Source: Euwallacea fornicatus
Lineage: Eukaryota > Arthropoda > Insecta > Coleoptera > Curculionidae
Assembly (NCBI RefSeq): GCF_040115645.1
Contig: NC_089575.1
Span: 682,001 to 746,000, forward strand
Reading direction: 5' to 3'
DNA length: 64,000 bases
Of this stretch, positions 28,901-37,700 are shown piece by piece (within the stretch, counting starts at the first letter, position 1; every line of letters begins with the position of its first letter). A program made the position numbers and the translations under genes. The notes below the pieces were generated by a model. It saw only the letters and a program-made list of their open reading frames with translations, had not been told where the DNA came from and made no database searches.

Positions 28901-30488
28901 CTTAATTGCTCATCCACGTTATCAATTAGCTTCTTACTGGGTCCCATTTTAACTTTGTTAAAAGTGATTAAACTTTAATTTCTAATTTTTTCTTCGGTAC
29001 TAGAGACTTCCACCAAACATTAACCTGCATTGAAGACGGGAGAAACACTCTCGTTAACAAGACGAAGAATTTTGATGATAGCAGTACGGCAGCATTCAGT
29101 AAACATTTTAAAATTATCACAGACAAAAAGAAATTCTTTGATGGCTCATAATACTAAGAGATTGAAAAAGACAGAAACGATTTTAATGCGTAGTAAATGA
29201 ACTACTTAAAACAATTTGTCTCATTTGATCTTTATATTATACGGCGTGTCCCATTAATTTCAATTATGTACAATGTCAAGTGATTGTGGGAAAATTGTAA
29301 TTAAAATACACATGAAAATAAAATATTAAAAGCAATGGGGGCCATTCAACTTAAATATTTTCAATATGAGACTGAAACCTAAAGTATTCAGATAGATCAC
29401 TTTTAATTTACTAAGAATACTATATATGAATGTATGTTTTGGCGGTTTTCAAAACAGTTGCCCAAAAGTTTATGTTTTTTTATGTACTTGTAAACGCAAT
29501 AATCTATAGATGGTTTAAACAAAATATCATTTTTTTGTAGAGGATTACAGAATCTGCTAGTAATGTGGGCTTGACATAAAGCGAGCTAAGTTGCCCACAT
29601 GGTGTCGGGTTGGTTCCCTCCAGAGATCTCCGAACTACCAACTTCACAGCTCTTCATTCCGATTCCACACTGAGGCTCCCGCCGGACATTTCATCGGGCG
29701 AAGCAAAATAACTGATTTTTTTATTCGTCTTAATAAGTGAAGATATAATGTAAAATATATACTACTTCCGTGTGGAAGTTATGGATTTTCAAGATGCAAA
29801 AAGAATAATAATTTAAATGTTAATATCTCAAAGATGGTTGGAAATCGGAATGAAATATACTACAGAAAACATACTTAAAACTTTCAAACAAATCCAAAAG
29901 TGCAAAAATATACAAGACGTTCAGTTTAAAATAAGAGTCGCCCTATACTTTCGCTCTAACTAGAAACACCCCCCTCTGCATTTTTTTTTTTTTTAGTTGA
30001 ATTAAGACTACTGAAATAAAATCTTTTTGATATGACGCCACGGTGTCTTTAATTCCTTCAGATATCATCGATATATTCAATTGAAGTATTGCCCTGCCAA
30101 CGCTCAAAAGACTGTTCGCTCATTTTAATACTTAGTGGCGAATGAGATCGTTTCGATAATGTCCAAGGGCCAACCAGCAAATTCATCCAATTCAATCACT
30201 CCTCTTGATTTAATAATAACTTACGGATCTGAACCCTGTATTTAACAAATTAGTCTTACCTGCAAACACTGACGCAATGGCAGCAATTAAAAAACTTAAA
30301 ATAACGGATGGGCCAGCTATATCTTTGGCGACCTGACCTGCTAAGACATATACACCGACCCCGAGTGTGCTACCAACTCCCAGGGCTGTCAAATCGAAGG
30401 CATTTAAACTGCGTCTTAAACGAGTTTCCTCTGCAGTCACTGGGTCAATAACTTTCTTTCGGGTGAGGATCTTCCATATTCTACCCAT
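431..30488 (-). CDS. CAT: Cationic amino acid transporter (SLC7/CAT family), 14 coding exons
   Basis: Plasma-membrane transporter expected to carry lysine, arginine and related cationic amino acids. Coding exons, in order of translation: 30488-30260, 20022-19894, 15841-15686, 15360-15256, 15201-15094, 15025-14847, 14791-14694, 14635-14496, 14435-14333, 7658-7566, 4693-4515, 3804-3638, 2176-2068, 1929-431. All introns are GT-AG and all phases agree; the total is 3294 nt including stop, about 1097 residues. Family marks seen: GVGSTLGVGVYVLAG in TM1 (residues about 37-51), LCYAEFGARAPRAGSAY, GEFVAFVIGWNLILEY (E103 matches the TM3 glutamate needed for transport in mammalian CATs), CFYGFVGFDCIATTGEE, and VPLVPLIPALSILVNIYLM near the end. 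The transmembrane core is normal in length (about 600 residues). The odd feature is the tail of about 490 residues. Drosophila relatives are slimfast and CG5535/CG7255; exact orthology is not determined. Introns hold many transposons. Confidence 0.95.
2068..2176 (-). CDS. CAT: CAT exon 13 (penultimate)
   Basis: A 109-nt exon with acceptor CGATTCAG and donor GTAAGTA. It encodes VPLVPLIPALSILVNIYLM, then LDFKTWVRFAVWMAVG, the conserved last TM region of CAT proteins. It splices in phase 1 to GLPMYYIGS at the start of exon 14. Confidence 0.93.
2177..3637 (-). other. CAT intron 12; nothing recognised
   Basis: Between exons 12 and 13. It is AT-rich except for a more balanced patch at about 3250-3440 that stays open on the plus strand. 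No splice-consistent exon or transposase motif was recognised there. Confidence 0.5.
3638..3804 (-). CDS. CAT: CAT exon 12 (late TM pair)
   Basis: A 167-nt exon encoding VFCVAIGLCVIYMGS and VWAVVIISVVVSLTLIILL, followed by the short loop MTQPKSRKELSFK. It ends in phase 0 at AAG|GTAAGT and joins exon 13 as LSFK-VPLVPLIP, the usual CAT order. Confidence 0.93.
4515..4693 (-). CDS. CAT: CAT exon 11 (cytoplasmic loop into next TM)
   Basis: A 179-nt exon with acceptor CTTCCGCAG and donor GTAAGTAC. It reads YNDDSIRQNF, then a polar loop with TSDQEELLTSDSVGFARSL, and begins the next hydrophobic segment (ITENIVAVDVLLY). The acidic dileucine-like EELL is a possible trafficking signal; that is inference only. 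Confidence 0.88.
4987..6474 (-). mobile_element. Degenerate mariner-like element, TIRs about 100 bp
   Basis: The left end reads TACAGTGTGTTCCCTAAA and the right end, reversed, reads TACAGGATGTCTCCTAAG. The two ends remain alignable over about 100 bp (shared pieces include AAAATTTAGG, TTCTCTG and TTTTAGGAAAA). Between them, on the minus strand, are transposase remains: a helix-turn-helix region at 6060-5670 (ending NLLYPYHPQRIQ, closely similar to LLYPYHVQRVQ of the element at 10120), a catalytic-core piece with MWFMHDGAQVHF at about 5460, and a C-terminal piece at 5327-5130 (DLEDLRNRIIGGCN). Frames are shifted between the pieces, so it is dead. It lies in CAT intron 10. Confidence 0.85.
6475..7565. 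other. CAT intron 10, remainder; nothing recognised
   Basis: AT-rich sequence between the 4987-6474 element and exon 10. Short overlapping frames occur on both strands near 7025-7331, but none shows a recognisable domain or splice context. Confidence 0.5.
7566..7658 (-). CDS. CAT: CAT exon 10 (cytoplasmic loop)
   Basis: A 93-nt exon, phase 2 to phase 2. It reads RYKEEVKKVYTP and then a serine/acid-rich stretch (TTSSDTESVSSESSVDEK). It joins exon 9 (LLLR) to exon 11 (YNDD) in frame. The intron on its 5' side is 6.7 kb and carries two transposon insertions, one of them nested. Confidence 0.88.
8433..9071 (+). mobile_element. Internally deleted mariner-like element (copy 1), TIRs about 150 bp
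   Basis: Ends are TACAGGGTGAATCGGGAGG and its inverse. The TIRs run inward for at least 150 bp through GTTTGTTTACAAGTTATAGCG. Inside, on the plus strand from about 8600, is only the C-terminal third of a transposase: WIGRGGPISWPPRCPDLTPLDYYLWG, in pieces, with the third catalytic aspartate in PLDYY, then a regulatory tail (VDTQDALIQRIRNAA). Everything upstream is missing, so it is a non-autonomous deletion derivative. A second copy lies at 53848-54475. It is in CAT intron 9. Confidence 0.88.
10120..12622 (+). mobile_element. Nested mariner-like (DUF4817-type) element with 70-75 bp TIRs
   Basis: Ends are TACAGGGTGTTAGGGAAG on the left and, reversed on the right, TACAGGGTGTTAGTGCAA. Inner TIR blocks match (TTCGTAAATTTAA, AGAACATAATTT, ACAAAAA) for about 75 bp. 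The element is inserted into the transposase of the 9336-13712 element. It contains one transposase pseudogene (10556-11623) and about 1 kb of further non-coding DNA (11640-12550), in which I see no gene. Confidence 0.88.
10556..11623 (+). pseudogene. Mariner-like transposase, near full length, two in-frame stops
   Basis: A single reading frame of 355 codons, interrupted by TAA at 11105-11107 and TGA at 11360-11362; no frameshift. N-terminal helix-turn-helix region of DUF4817 type (residues 5-55: YDMIVIYGEASQN, RRIYENHYPERQLPAR), a second HTH (residues about 75-110), then the catalytic domain. D156 is in ILSTDEACFTW, D247 in MWYLHDGPPAH and D289 in SPDLNPLDFFFWG. The spacing between the last two is 41 residues. 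The C-terminus GGHFEHLI is typical of the family. This is the best-preserved transposase in the window and probably died recently. Tc1/mariner superfamily; the precise clade needs phylogeny. Confidence 0.9.
13713..14332. other. CAT intron 9, remainder; nothing recognised
   Basis: Between the long-TIR element and exon 9. A stretch near 13930-13960 is an inverted match to 9075-9105 (shared core TAGTTTGGATTTTT), suggesting an older repeat; no gene was seen. Confidence 0.4.
14333..15841 (-). CDS. CAT: CAT exons 3-9 (central transmembrane core)
   Basis: Seven closely spaced exons (15841-15686, 15360-15256, 15201-15094, 15025-14847, 14791-14694, 14635-14496, 14435-14333) with introns of about 55 to 330 nt. 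They encode residues about 120-415: the first extracellular loop, RESSKANNI, an extracellular loop with N-glycosylation sequons (the NNTNYTNST stretch), the conserved CFYGFVGFDCIATTGEEVKNP block, and the FPLPRIIYAMGSDGL loop. Exon 9 has a weak acceptor (CTAATGTCTAAAG), but the joined reading LLTG-LMAALFDLSQLV is what the family requires. Confidence 0.94.
15842..17462. other. CAT intron 2, left part; nothing recognised
   Basis: AT-rich intronic DNA between exon 3 and the 17463 element. No coding signal or TIR was recognised. Confidence 0.4.
17463..19693 (-). mobile_element. Degenerate mariner-like element, TIRs about 240 bp
   Basis: Both ends begin TTGAG-CACTCTAAATTCTC when read inward and remain alignable for about 240 bp, including AACGTTCAATTTAG, GGTGACAAAATAGCAA and CGTTTTTATTACAAATTCA. 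Transposase remains are on the minus strand at about 18410-17790: pieces resembling LFSDASSFTNH, NMHYWNVENP, WCGIIGNKLIG and FLNGRKYREFL, a catalytic stretch with stops, then a C-terminus ISENVRERITNACGTVNKE ending HFDHF. It has many stops and shifts, so it is old. It is in CAT intron 2, between exons 2 and 3. Confidence 0.85.
19894..20022 (-). CDS. CAT: CAT exon 2 (TM2-TM3)
   Basis: A 129-nt exon, phase 1 to phase 1, with acceptor TGCTTTTAG and donor GTAAGAC. It encodes LCYAEFGARAPRAGSAYIY and the TM3 segment with glutamate 103. A long-inverted-repeat transposon ends about 200 bases downstream of its donor (19693), and the intron on the 5' side is about 10 kb. Confidence 0.95.
20626..22362. 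mobile_element. Fold-back (long inverted repeat) element
   Basis: The left end is TACAGAGTGTCCG and the right end, reversed, TACAGGGTGTTCTC. Almost the whole element is one diverged inverted repeat. Left-arm blocks GTGTCAACTTCAAAATTT, GAATATTTTTCTGAATTT, GACAAGTTAATGTTAAAA, CATCTTGTTCAAAGACGCC and AACCACATCGTTCT each reappear reversed in the right arm in mirror order, with the centre near 21800. The arms are about 500 bp excluding the MITE nested at 20852-21332. No transposase motif was seen, so it is non-autonomous. A shorter third copy of the TTCTGAAT...GTTAATGTTAAA block is near 21700. It is in CAT intron 1. Confidence 0.8.
20852..21332. mobile_element. MITE, 481 bp, with perfect TIRs of at least 50 bp
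   Basis: Starts TACAGGGTGTCTCTAAAAG and ends with its exact inverse. The TIRs are identical over about 52 bp, through TCTACCACAGATTTCTGAGG. It has no coding capacity (a 75-codon frame on the minus strand has no recognisable motif). The identical TIRs imply recent insertion. It sits inside the left arm of the 20626-22362 element; the right arm shows the unoccupied TA site. Confidence 0.9.
22363..23063. other. CAT intron 1 between two elements; nothing recognised
   Basis: AT-rich DNA with no gene or repeat boundary that I can support. Confidence 0.4.
23064..24618 (-). mobile_element. Mariner-like (DUF4817-type) element with TIRs of about 430 bp
   Basis: Ends are TACAGGGTGTTCCAGATC and, reversed on the right, TACAGGGTGTCCCAGATC, both followed by AAAGTGCAAATATTTTA. 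The inverted repeats run for about 430 bp (shared blocks GGGCCCCAT, AGGGCCGGACTATGAAT, GAAATATTTAAC). The middle holds only the N-terminal half of a transposase on the minus strand: an HTH region at 23991-23800 (YVDIHLIYGECRQN, FPNRRLPNARTF) and a second helix region at 23736-23600 (KSSIQRILCQENYHPY). The catalytic domain is absent, so it is non-autonomous. It is in CAT intron 1. Confidence 0.88.
24619..26400. other. CAT intron 1; nothing recognised
   Basis: AT-rich stretch. Short frames at 25438-25641 and 25686-25904 are lysine/asparagine- or phenylalanine-rich, without domains. No TIR pair was identified. Confidence 0.4.
26400..26770 (-). pseudogene. Mariner-like transposase C-terminal remnant
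   Basis: Read on the minus strand, this contains DDGCPAHFSKVSREVLYKN around the second catalytic aspartate, then in a shifted frame WIGRGSPMNWPPRSPDR with DFFL, and a decayed C-terminus down to about 26410. Frameshifts and stops make it non-functional. The next element (26828) starts about 60 bp away. Confidence 0.75.
26828..28630 (+). mobile_element. Degenerate mariner-like element, TIRs about 170-200 bp
   Basis: The left end CCGTTTTTAGAGGAGG matches the reversed right end CCGTTTTTGAGGAGG. The match continues inward (TATATCAAATTCA versus TATAAAATTCA; CTTGTAAACAACTGCAG versus CTTGTACACAACTGCG). Plus-strand transposase remains run from about 27340 to 28390: N-terminal HTH (YRSHDSGKITAQIFNSSHP, then VSASSVQRILKKHKF at 27600-27640), a DECTF-like first catalytic site near 27775, QKLNVCARILCDKLIGPFF, and a C-terminus ending EGHFEQLIK near 28390. 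Several stops and shifts. Intact outer ends were not proven. It is in CAT intron 1. Confidence 0.8.
28631..30259. other. CAT intron 1, 5' part; GC-richer island at 29560-29700
   Basis: Mostly AT-rich with no gene. A 140-bp island of higher GC at 29560-29700 (includes GGCTCCCGCCGGACATTTC) stands out and is unassigned. Confidence 0.4.
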
Positions 30489-30512
30489 TTTTGATGGGAA
30501 TATGGAAAGGAT
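30260..30512 (-). CDS. CAT: CAT exon 1 (first coding exon, with short 5' UTR)
   Basis: The acceptor CTTTTTGCAG ends just before 30512, followed by 24 nt of 5' UTR and ATG at 30488 (MGRIWKILTRKK). The exon encodes the cytoplasmic N-terminus and the first membrane segments up to ASVFAG, ending in phase 1 at donor GTAAGAC. Because the exon begins with an acceptor, at least one non-coding exon must lie upstream, beyond 30512. I could not place it. An in-frame ATG upstream at 30518 lies inside the intron and is rejected as the start. Confidence 0.93.
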
Positions 30513-33500
30513 CTGCAAAAAGTGATAAAGGATATGGAGATGAAGTTCGCGTGAAGTAGATGAGGTGGGGATGAGCTTCTAATGATTTCCAAGTGGCTTT
30601 TATATTATCTACGAATCTAGAAATCCGTTAAATGATAATTTTGATTATATCCATGGGTAAGAAAAAAAGGACGCGCATAAATAGTAATTTTGTTCCTCAA
30701 CTCAGTTGTTTCCAAAATGCATCATGTTAGTTTTGCAGTTGTGAAGAGCACCCTTGCTGTTTATTCGTATTTGCTGAATAGGGAGTATAGTAAATAGAGA
30801 ACTGTACAAGCAAACTCCTTTTGATTGATTGGAAGAGGATTTTTTTATTAAAATTATTTCATTTATTCTAAATAAAACATGATATTAAGAAAAATAGCAT
30901 CCTTTACACATAGTGCGATTTGAACAATTTGTCTTTTTTGTGGGGCTCAAAGACCACCTTCAACCAAAGTTAGTTAATGCTCAAGACAAAAAATACTTTT
31001 CATCATAGAGTGTATATTATGTTTTCCACTACTAGCTTTAAAAGACTGTTAAGTGTATTTTTTTATATTTTTTCTAAAACAGTCAAACAGGTTAATAATG
31101 GCCTATATATCTCATTGTCTAGCTAACGAATTAAAGAGGAAGTTGACCACATGTCCTCACACTTACATTGTTCTTTTGCTTATAATTGCTGTGGAAACAA
31201 ATATTAAATAAAACGTTACCGTTGACGTTATTATTTAAGACGTGTTGCCTTTTTTATGACTTGGATTTAATTTAGGCTTACTTCATATAGGCTTATTGAA
31301 ATTTTAGCAAATCTAGTGGCAGGAAAAAATGATATGCTTTAATTGTGAAACAAAAAGATGACACTTTTTGAGGCAAAAAATGCAAAATCAACAAGTGTAA
31401 ACCATAGATCCTATTTGTTTTCATTTTTGAGAGATGGGGGAAAACTCTCAGAAACAGTAAAATTTTTAAATTAATTTTTTAAATCTTTAGATGTTTCAAA
31501 CAAAAGATCTATATCTCTGATATACCCAGGATGAATTTTCATAGCAGAAATGCAACTCACTCATATCACAAAAATCAATTGTCTGGCGAAATGGTTACAG
31601 TTACAAAGAAATATTGAAAGGCATATTTGATCTATTTATGTTCCATCCTGTGATCCTCTTCATGTTTTAAAATTTATTTGTTAGCACCTAATAGCCATAT
31701 CTTCCTCAGTGACGAATTTTCTTACTTCTTATTACTTATCTTATACCACTACATAAGAGCATTTTAGGGTATTTAATTTAGTTTGAGAGCCTTTATCAAT
31801 GTTTTTTTAACTTCATCACTCTATAATTAAGAAATTAGAAATTTTAGGGCATACATACATATGTATGGACGTATGTTTATACAAGCAACATTCCTTAAAA
31901 TATGCTATCTAACCGATCATGAAATCCTGATCATAAAATTTCATGATAAAGTACACACCTAGTGTGATTCAGGAAAAATAATATAATAATAATAAAATTA
32001 ATCTTTCAGACACAACTGCTTTTATGCACAAAGATAGAAAGTACCACACATCAGTGGGTATATTCATAATCACCTGTAAACGTATTAACAAGTCTTACCT
32101 AGATATCTAACACACTTATCATAAACCCAAAAAAATTAAAAACAAAGTTCAACAATTTAGCTTGTAATACATAATCAAAAACAATGTATCACAAAATTAC
32201 TCCATTAAACGTGCCACTGGTCCTCCATTAACCAAGTGAGTGTAGATACAAATTTGGTTTACTGTTCGTGTGAAAATCGATTAGAACAGAAAATGAAACA
32301 GAAATATTTTTAAATCCTTAGAGTTGAGTAACCTGAGGTTGTTAACAATTATTCCAATGAAAGGCTCAAATTTTCAAATAATTCTAGAGTGAGTGATCCT
32401 AAAACCTTCTAGAGATTCAAACCCATTGGTGTCGCACAGTTTTTAGTGACTGACATGAGATTCGCTTCCAAAATGATAAACATCTATGAGGATGCCTACG
32501 ATGATCTAAGTTACAGGCTGCATATGAAATTCCTTAGTTTGAACTTTGAGTTAATATTTGAATTTCATCAACACAATTTTAACACACTGAAGTGAATTGT
32601 TTAATATAAAAGTTATACGGCGCATAACTAAATAAAAATATTATGTCTGAACTTACCCAGAAAAGATAATTGTGCGATAATAATCGTTTTAATATTAATA
32701 ACAATTTTTACGCCCCATTTATTTATTATTGATAACTGATAACAATTTTTATCAAGTAAACAATACAAGGGACAACACATAAATCATTACTGACAACGAC
32801 GGTGGACGGACGAAAGAAATAGATTGAGTGAACGAAACTTATCTGGAACATCGTATGGGTTGATCTAGGCGACGATGGCGAAAATGTTGCAACATCGGAG
32901 TGATGCGCACGCCTAAAATTTTTAGGATTTATTTTCGTTCGATATTTTATAGATCTCCGAAAAATTCCGATACATACTAACTATCTTTTCTCAAATCTAC
33001 CGACTCTTGAAAAGAAAGCGACTATTTTTTCTCATATTTTCCAGATTCGAGCGCTTTAACAGAGTCAACAGTCAATATAGTAAGTATTTTGTTTAACAAA
33101 GATAAACTTAATGTAAAGCGTATAACGTAAATGTAAAAGACAAATAAATTAGGTGATTTTTAAGGAGATTCAGAATTACAATTATTTGTCTAGTTTAATA
33201 GATTTGCATGCCTAGATAAGTTTAGTTGATATTTCCCATTGCCACGCATTTCAAATCAATAAAACTCTAATTATAGGACATTCTTAGAAGCACATTACGC
33301 ACACAATTACACCAAGAGGAATTCGTAAATTCAAATTTTTATAACAAAACGCGTTATAAAGAAAAAAGAATTTCTATAGTAATATAATGGTATTAGGATT
33401 ATGCAACATTCAGTATCTTTTATTATCGCCCCCTTATTATTGACCCCATGGCACGATCACTATGTTAGAGTACCGATTTCCTAGAGAACCATGTATCATT

Positions 33501-34562
33501 TTGTAAGAACCCAAACGTAAACAAACGTTCCTCAGTTTGGACTCTTATGATAAATTTTGATTTTTGAAAAGTTTTCATCGCTTTCATGATTTTTTTTTAC
33601 TTAAAGACGTCTCGTATTATCCATGAGGTCAAATATTGTAATGTTTATTTACTATTGTTTGTTTGGCCATGCTTCAATTTCATTATTTTATTTTTTCATC
33701 TTTCGTGACTTATCTGAACAAACGTGACTTTTCATATCTGGTGACAAATTGAAGACTGGATTTCTCACATATTTTTCACGTTGGAATGCTTCAACAGAGT
33801 AAATAGTCAATATAACGGTCATCCTATTTGAAAAAATGTATATAGGTAAATTCAAAACAAAACTAAATTAAGTCATTTAAAAAAGTTCATAATAATTATT
33901 ACTGGCCTCGTTTAATAAGTTTGCCTGTCTGAATAGGTTTAGTTGGTATTTATCATTGCCATGAATTTAAAACCAATAAAATGCTCTGTCTTAGAGACTT
34001 TTTAACGCACCTTGCATTCACCATTATATCAAGGATAATTTATAAGTTTGAGTTTACAACAAATAATGTTATAGAAAAAGGGATATAATGTACTCATAGA
34101 CTTAAAAAAGAAGAATTTTTAAAGATTAAAATTGATTCGAATAAATTATAAACAGGCTCTATGGAGCTTCGTCCCTTAAGTTCTAAAACACCTTGTATAT
34201 TTATGTATATATAAACAAATTTTATTCTATAAATACTAAAAGGTTAAAAGTATTATGGTGACCAGAGTAAGAAAACAAAATTTTATCAGTTTGTTAAAAT
34301 ATTTCAGCAATAAAGTGATATCCAAGTGTACAAACTAGTAAAATGTAGATAGTCGCTCCAGCAACGACACCAATAATGATTTTATTTCCCTCGCTCTGCT
34401 ATATGCGCTTAATCGTTAACAACCTTGGAATTAACATCGAGGTTTCATAAGATGAAAATTATTAGTTCTCGTCTTAAATCAAATCGATACATCTGTGGAT
34501 ATTTGCTCTAGGTTCTTAAAAATCTGAATTAAACACGAGAAAACATAGGGACTTAAATAAGA
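30513..34562. promoter_or_regulatory. Region between the divergent CAT and FGGY genes
   Basis: It must contain the CAT upstream non-coding exon or exons and both promoters, since CAT runs leftwards and FGGY rightwards. I could not place a transcription start or TATA box with confidence. The only structure I can support is a diverged direct repeat of about 400 bp (32960-33370 and 33690-34085). The rest is AT-rich and featureless to me. Confidence 0.45.
32960..34085. repeat. Diverged direct duplication, two copies of about 400 bp
   Basis: Copy 1 spans about 32960-33370 and copy 2 about 33690-34085. Matching blocks in the same order include ACAGAGTCAACAGTCAATATA versus ACAGAGTAAATAGTCAATATA (each shown in part), GTTTAATAGATTTGCATGCC versus GTTTAATAAGTTTGCCTGTC, AGGTTTAGTTG-TATTT, and CATTGCCACGCATTTCAAA versus CATTGCCATGAATTTAAAA. 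The offset is about 730 bp. No coding potential. Confidence 0.7.
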
Positions 34563-34748
34563 ATGACTCCCAGGGCATATTTCGTAGGGGTGGACGTCGG
34601 CACAGGAAGTGTAAGGGCTGCGTTGGTAACTGAAAATGGTAAGATCTTAAAGAACCACGCAGGTAGCACGAAAACTTGGAACGTTCAACCGGATTTCTAT
34701 GAGCAGTCTACTGACGACATTTGGGCGGCTGTTATTAGTTGTGTCAAG
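34563..34748 (+). CDS. FGGY: FGGY exon 1 (nucleotide-binding N-terminus)
   Basis: ATG at 34563 gives MTPRAYFVGVDVGTGSVRAA, the start expected for the family, with the first phosphate-binding loop. Ends phase 0 at GTCAAG|GTAAAA. Residues 1-62, including WNVQPDFYEQSTDDIWAAV. Confidence 0.94.
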
Positions 34749-37700
34749 GTAAAATATACAGAGTTTTCCTAAATTCACATCATTAGATTTAGCGGATTCC
34801 TAACTCCATACACACCAATTTGTGTGTAAACCATTTTTCATTACTTGCAAAACGACGGAGGAAAAAAAATATAACGTTATTATTTTTTTCCCTATTTTGC
34901 TGACATGAGCAAGGGGAAAATGTGTAAGGCTCATCGGTCCACACTAAATGAATATTAATGTGACTAGTGCGAAATATTTACGTTAAATGCTACAGCAATT
35001 GAGTGCGGTAAAGATATTTTTGCACGTGGCATGTACAATATTTTTCCTACGAGTGCATGTATATTAATTTCATTGCGTTAGGCATGTTAGATGAGATTTT
35101 AGCGTGCGACAAGATCATTACATGCACACGTACGATAGAAGGATTTACTACATTCTCGTCAACGTACAATGCCTGCAAAAATTTTGTTAAGATTAACAAA
35201 TGCCACTTTGAATTTGGTGCGGGAAAAATGTTTACCTTCAACGTGCGGTTAAATGCCACTTACAGTTTGCAAATACGTGCAGTTAATGCACTTTTGTAAT
35301 AAAATCATGGGAAAATAATATTTGAAAGTTTGTTTATTTTGTAATTGTAATAATATAAATTTGTATATCTTATTTCATTTAAGAGAGATTCGAAAATTAT
35401 GAAAATGGCTCTTGAGTAAAGTGCTTTCATTTTTTATTTTAGATGAAATGTGTATTATGAAAACTAGTTTAGAATTAAAAGACGAGCCTAACTATAATGT
35501 TTCAAGTTTCTATTCCAGAAAATTTTTTTTTGAAATTTTTATAATTTACCCTGTACAGAAATTCAAACAAATTTATTCAATATGCCAGTTTCGTTTCAAA
35601 ATACTAATAATATTATTCGTATTTTTCAATCATCTCTGAAATGAATCTAGGATTTTAAATAAATTTGTTTTATTTGTTATACGAGGTAAACCATAAAAAC
35701 ATCCAAAAAAGTTTTTTTTGCAATAGAAACTTGAAACATCATTTTTGGACTTATCTTTTAATTCTAAACAACTTTTCATAATAAATGTTTTCTTTAAAAT
35801 TGAAAATAAAGATACTTTACTCGTGAGCTATTTTCTTAATTTTTAAATCTTCCGCATGTAAAATGATATATACAATTTTTTAAGCTGCGTTTTGAGTTTG
35901 CAGAAATGCGCACATTTTTACCAAGAATAAAATATTCTGATAAATTCAAGTAAAAAATCCCATGTGCGTGCGTAGTTTCTGTCAGTTACTTTACTTACCA
36001 ACAACATACGTATACCTTGAGATATAAAAGATATAAAAACTACTGGTGGTGTGTTAAATTGTCAATAAAGGGTCAAAATTAGAAAAAAAGCATTTTGAAA
36101 CCAATACTTTTTTTTGTTGTATGGACTTTTTGCTTCAGAACCGATTTTACCAACGACGTAATAGTTGCCGGTGTTCCACCAAAATTATTGGCCCTCTTTT
36201 TTGAAAAAATACCGCCATGTATGAAACTCTTGTGACGTAATTTTGGCGTCATAGATGCAGCATGCGCCGTCGCAATCAAGGCATATACATATAATACGAA
36301 AAATATGGTGACGTGACTTCTTTCGATTTCGCCAACACGAATTAGTGCTTGATTTACCAAAAATGGCGGAAAAAACTGAAAAAAACACATTTATATCATT
36401 AGAGTAAATAATGGACAGTTCAAGAATGGACCTATCTAAATGCGTATCGCTCTAAAGAATCAGTTAAGCCATTGCAAGAAATTGTAGTTTTAGAATTATC
36501 CTTAAATTTGATTTGTAATGTCTCAGTTCCCCCTTGCTTTAGTACAATTGTCGAAATTAATTACCAATAATGTAATAAAGATCTATAAAATTTAATCATA
36601 AAAATGAAGAGCACTTAATTAGCAATAGCACCTAAATTAGATATGATATACAACGAATATTGGCCCGGATGAATTTTTTATAGATAACAACTATACAAAA
36701 AGACTAAAAGTAAAATGAAATGGTGCCAAATATGTAATAATAATGATAGAATTTTTAATAAAAAGAATTTTCTAGAATGTGAAAGCTAAAAAGAAGACTA
36801 AAAATGAAAATTTGAGCACCGTGTGTACAAATTAAATTGATTAAGGTTTCAAAAAAATTAGTAATTTTGAATCGGCGATTTAAAGTGGTTGTGATAAAAC
36901 GCCAGACAAAGAAATTAATAAATAAAAAAAAACAAAAATTAAATAAATCAAAACCCAGAACTCGCGTTCAGTGTTCTTGCATGACACATTGTAAGTGTTT
37001 GTATGACACAATTTTTTTAGCAAGTGATTGTCTACAGCACCTACAGCCTAAAACCCTCTGTATTCCTATTCAAACCCGCATCCATTCAGACTTGTTGCTG
37101 AAGGACAAAGGCTTGGGAGTTTGGGGGGCGTAAATTTAGGGCTTCTGTTTTATCATGGCCCTATTGCGTTCGTTCAGTTAATATTGCTCCGTAGGATTAG
37201 GCATTTCGAATGTTGCTTTCCATCCTTTCTTTTCCTTTAGCTATTGCAGAAGTAGCGCTGCTGCATCAGTTCCATTTGATTTTACTTTCTAGAATTTCTT
37301 CTAGCAAAGATTCTCTGACGGACAACTTTAGTTTTTCACTTTGTTCACCAATATTTGGACACTGAAAAATGCAGTTCTCTGCAGAATCAATGACTGCGCA
37401 GGTCCTACATTCCGACATGTTTTCGAAGGGTTAAGTAATAATACTGGTGCCTGTGTTTGCACAACATCCAGATTTTGAGGTCTAGAATTAATGTTGACAA
37501 TTTATTCAAGTTTATATTCCTTGCTTCTTACCAAATTCCCACTGGTCGACCATCCTGATACGAGGGTGGCCTGAAAAGTTGCCGACCTAATAAAGATACG
37601 AGGCATTTTTTCTTCAATTTTATTTTATTTTTCTACACAGTCTCCTTGTAAGCCTGCACACTTTCCGAGCGGTCAAAGCAAAGCTCCCATCCCTTCAATC

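Noticed and set aside
36079..36390. 103-codon frame on the minus strand
   Set aside because: No recognisable domain, an overlapping frame on the same stretch, and it lies inside an FGGY intron; it looks like chance or decayed repeat.
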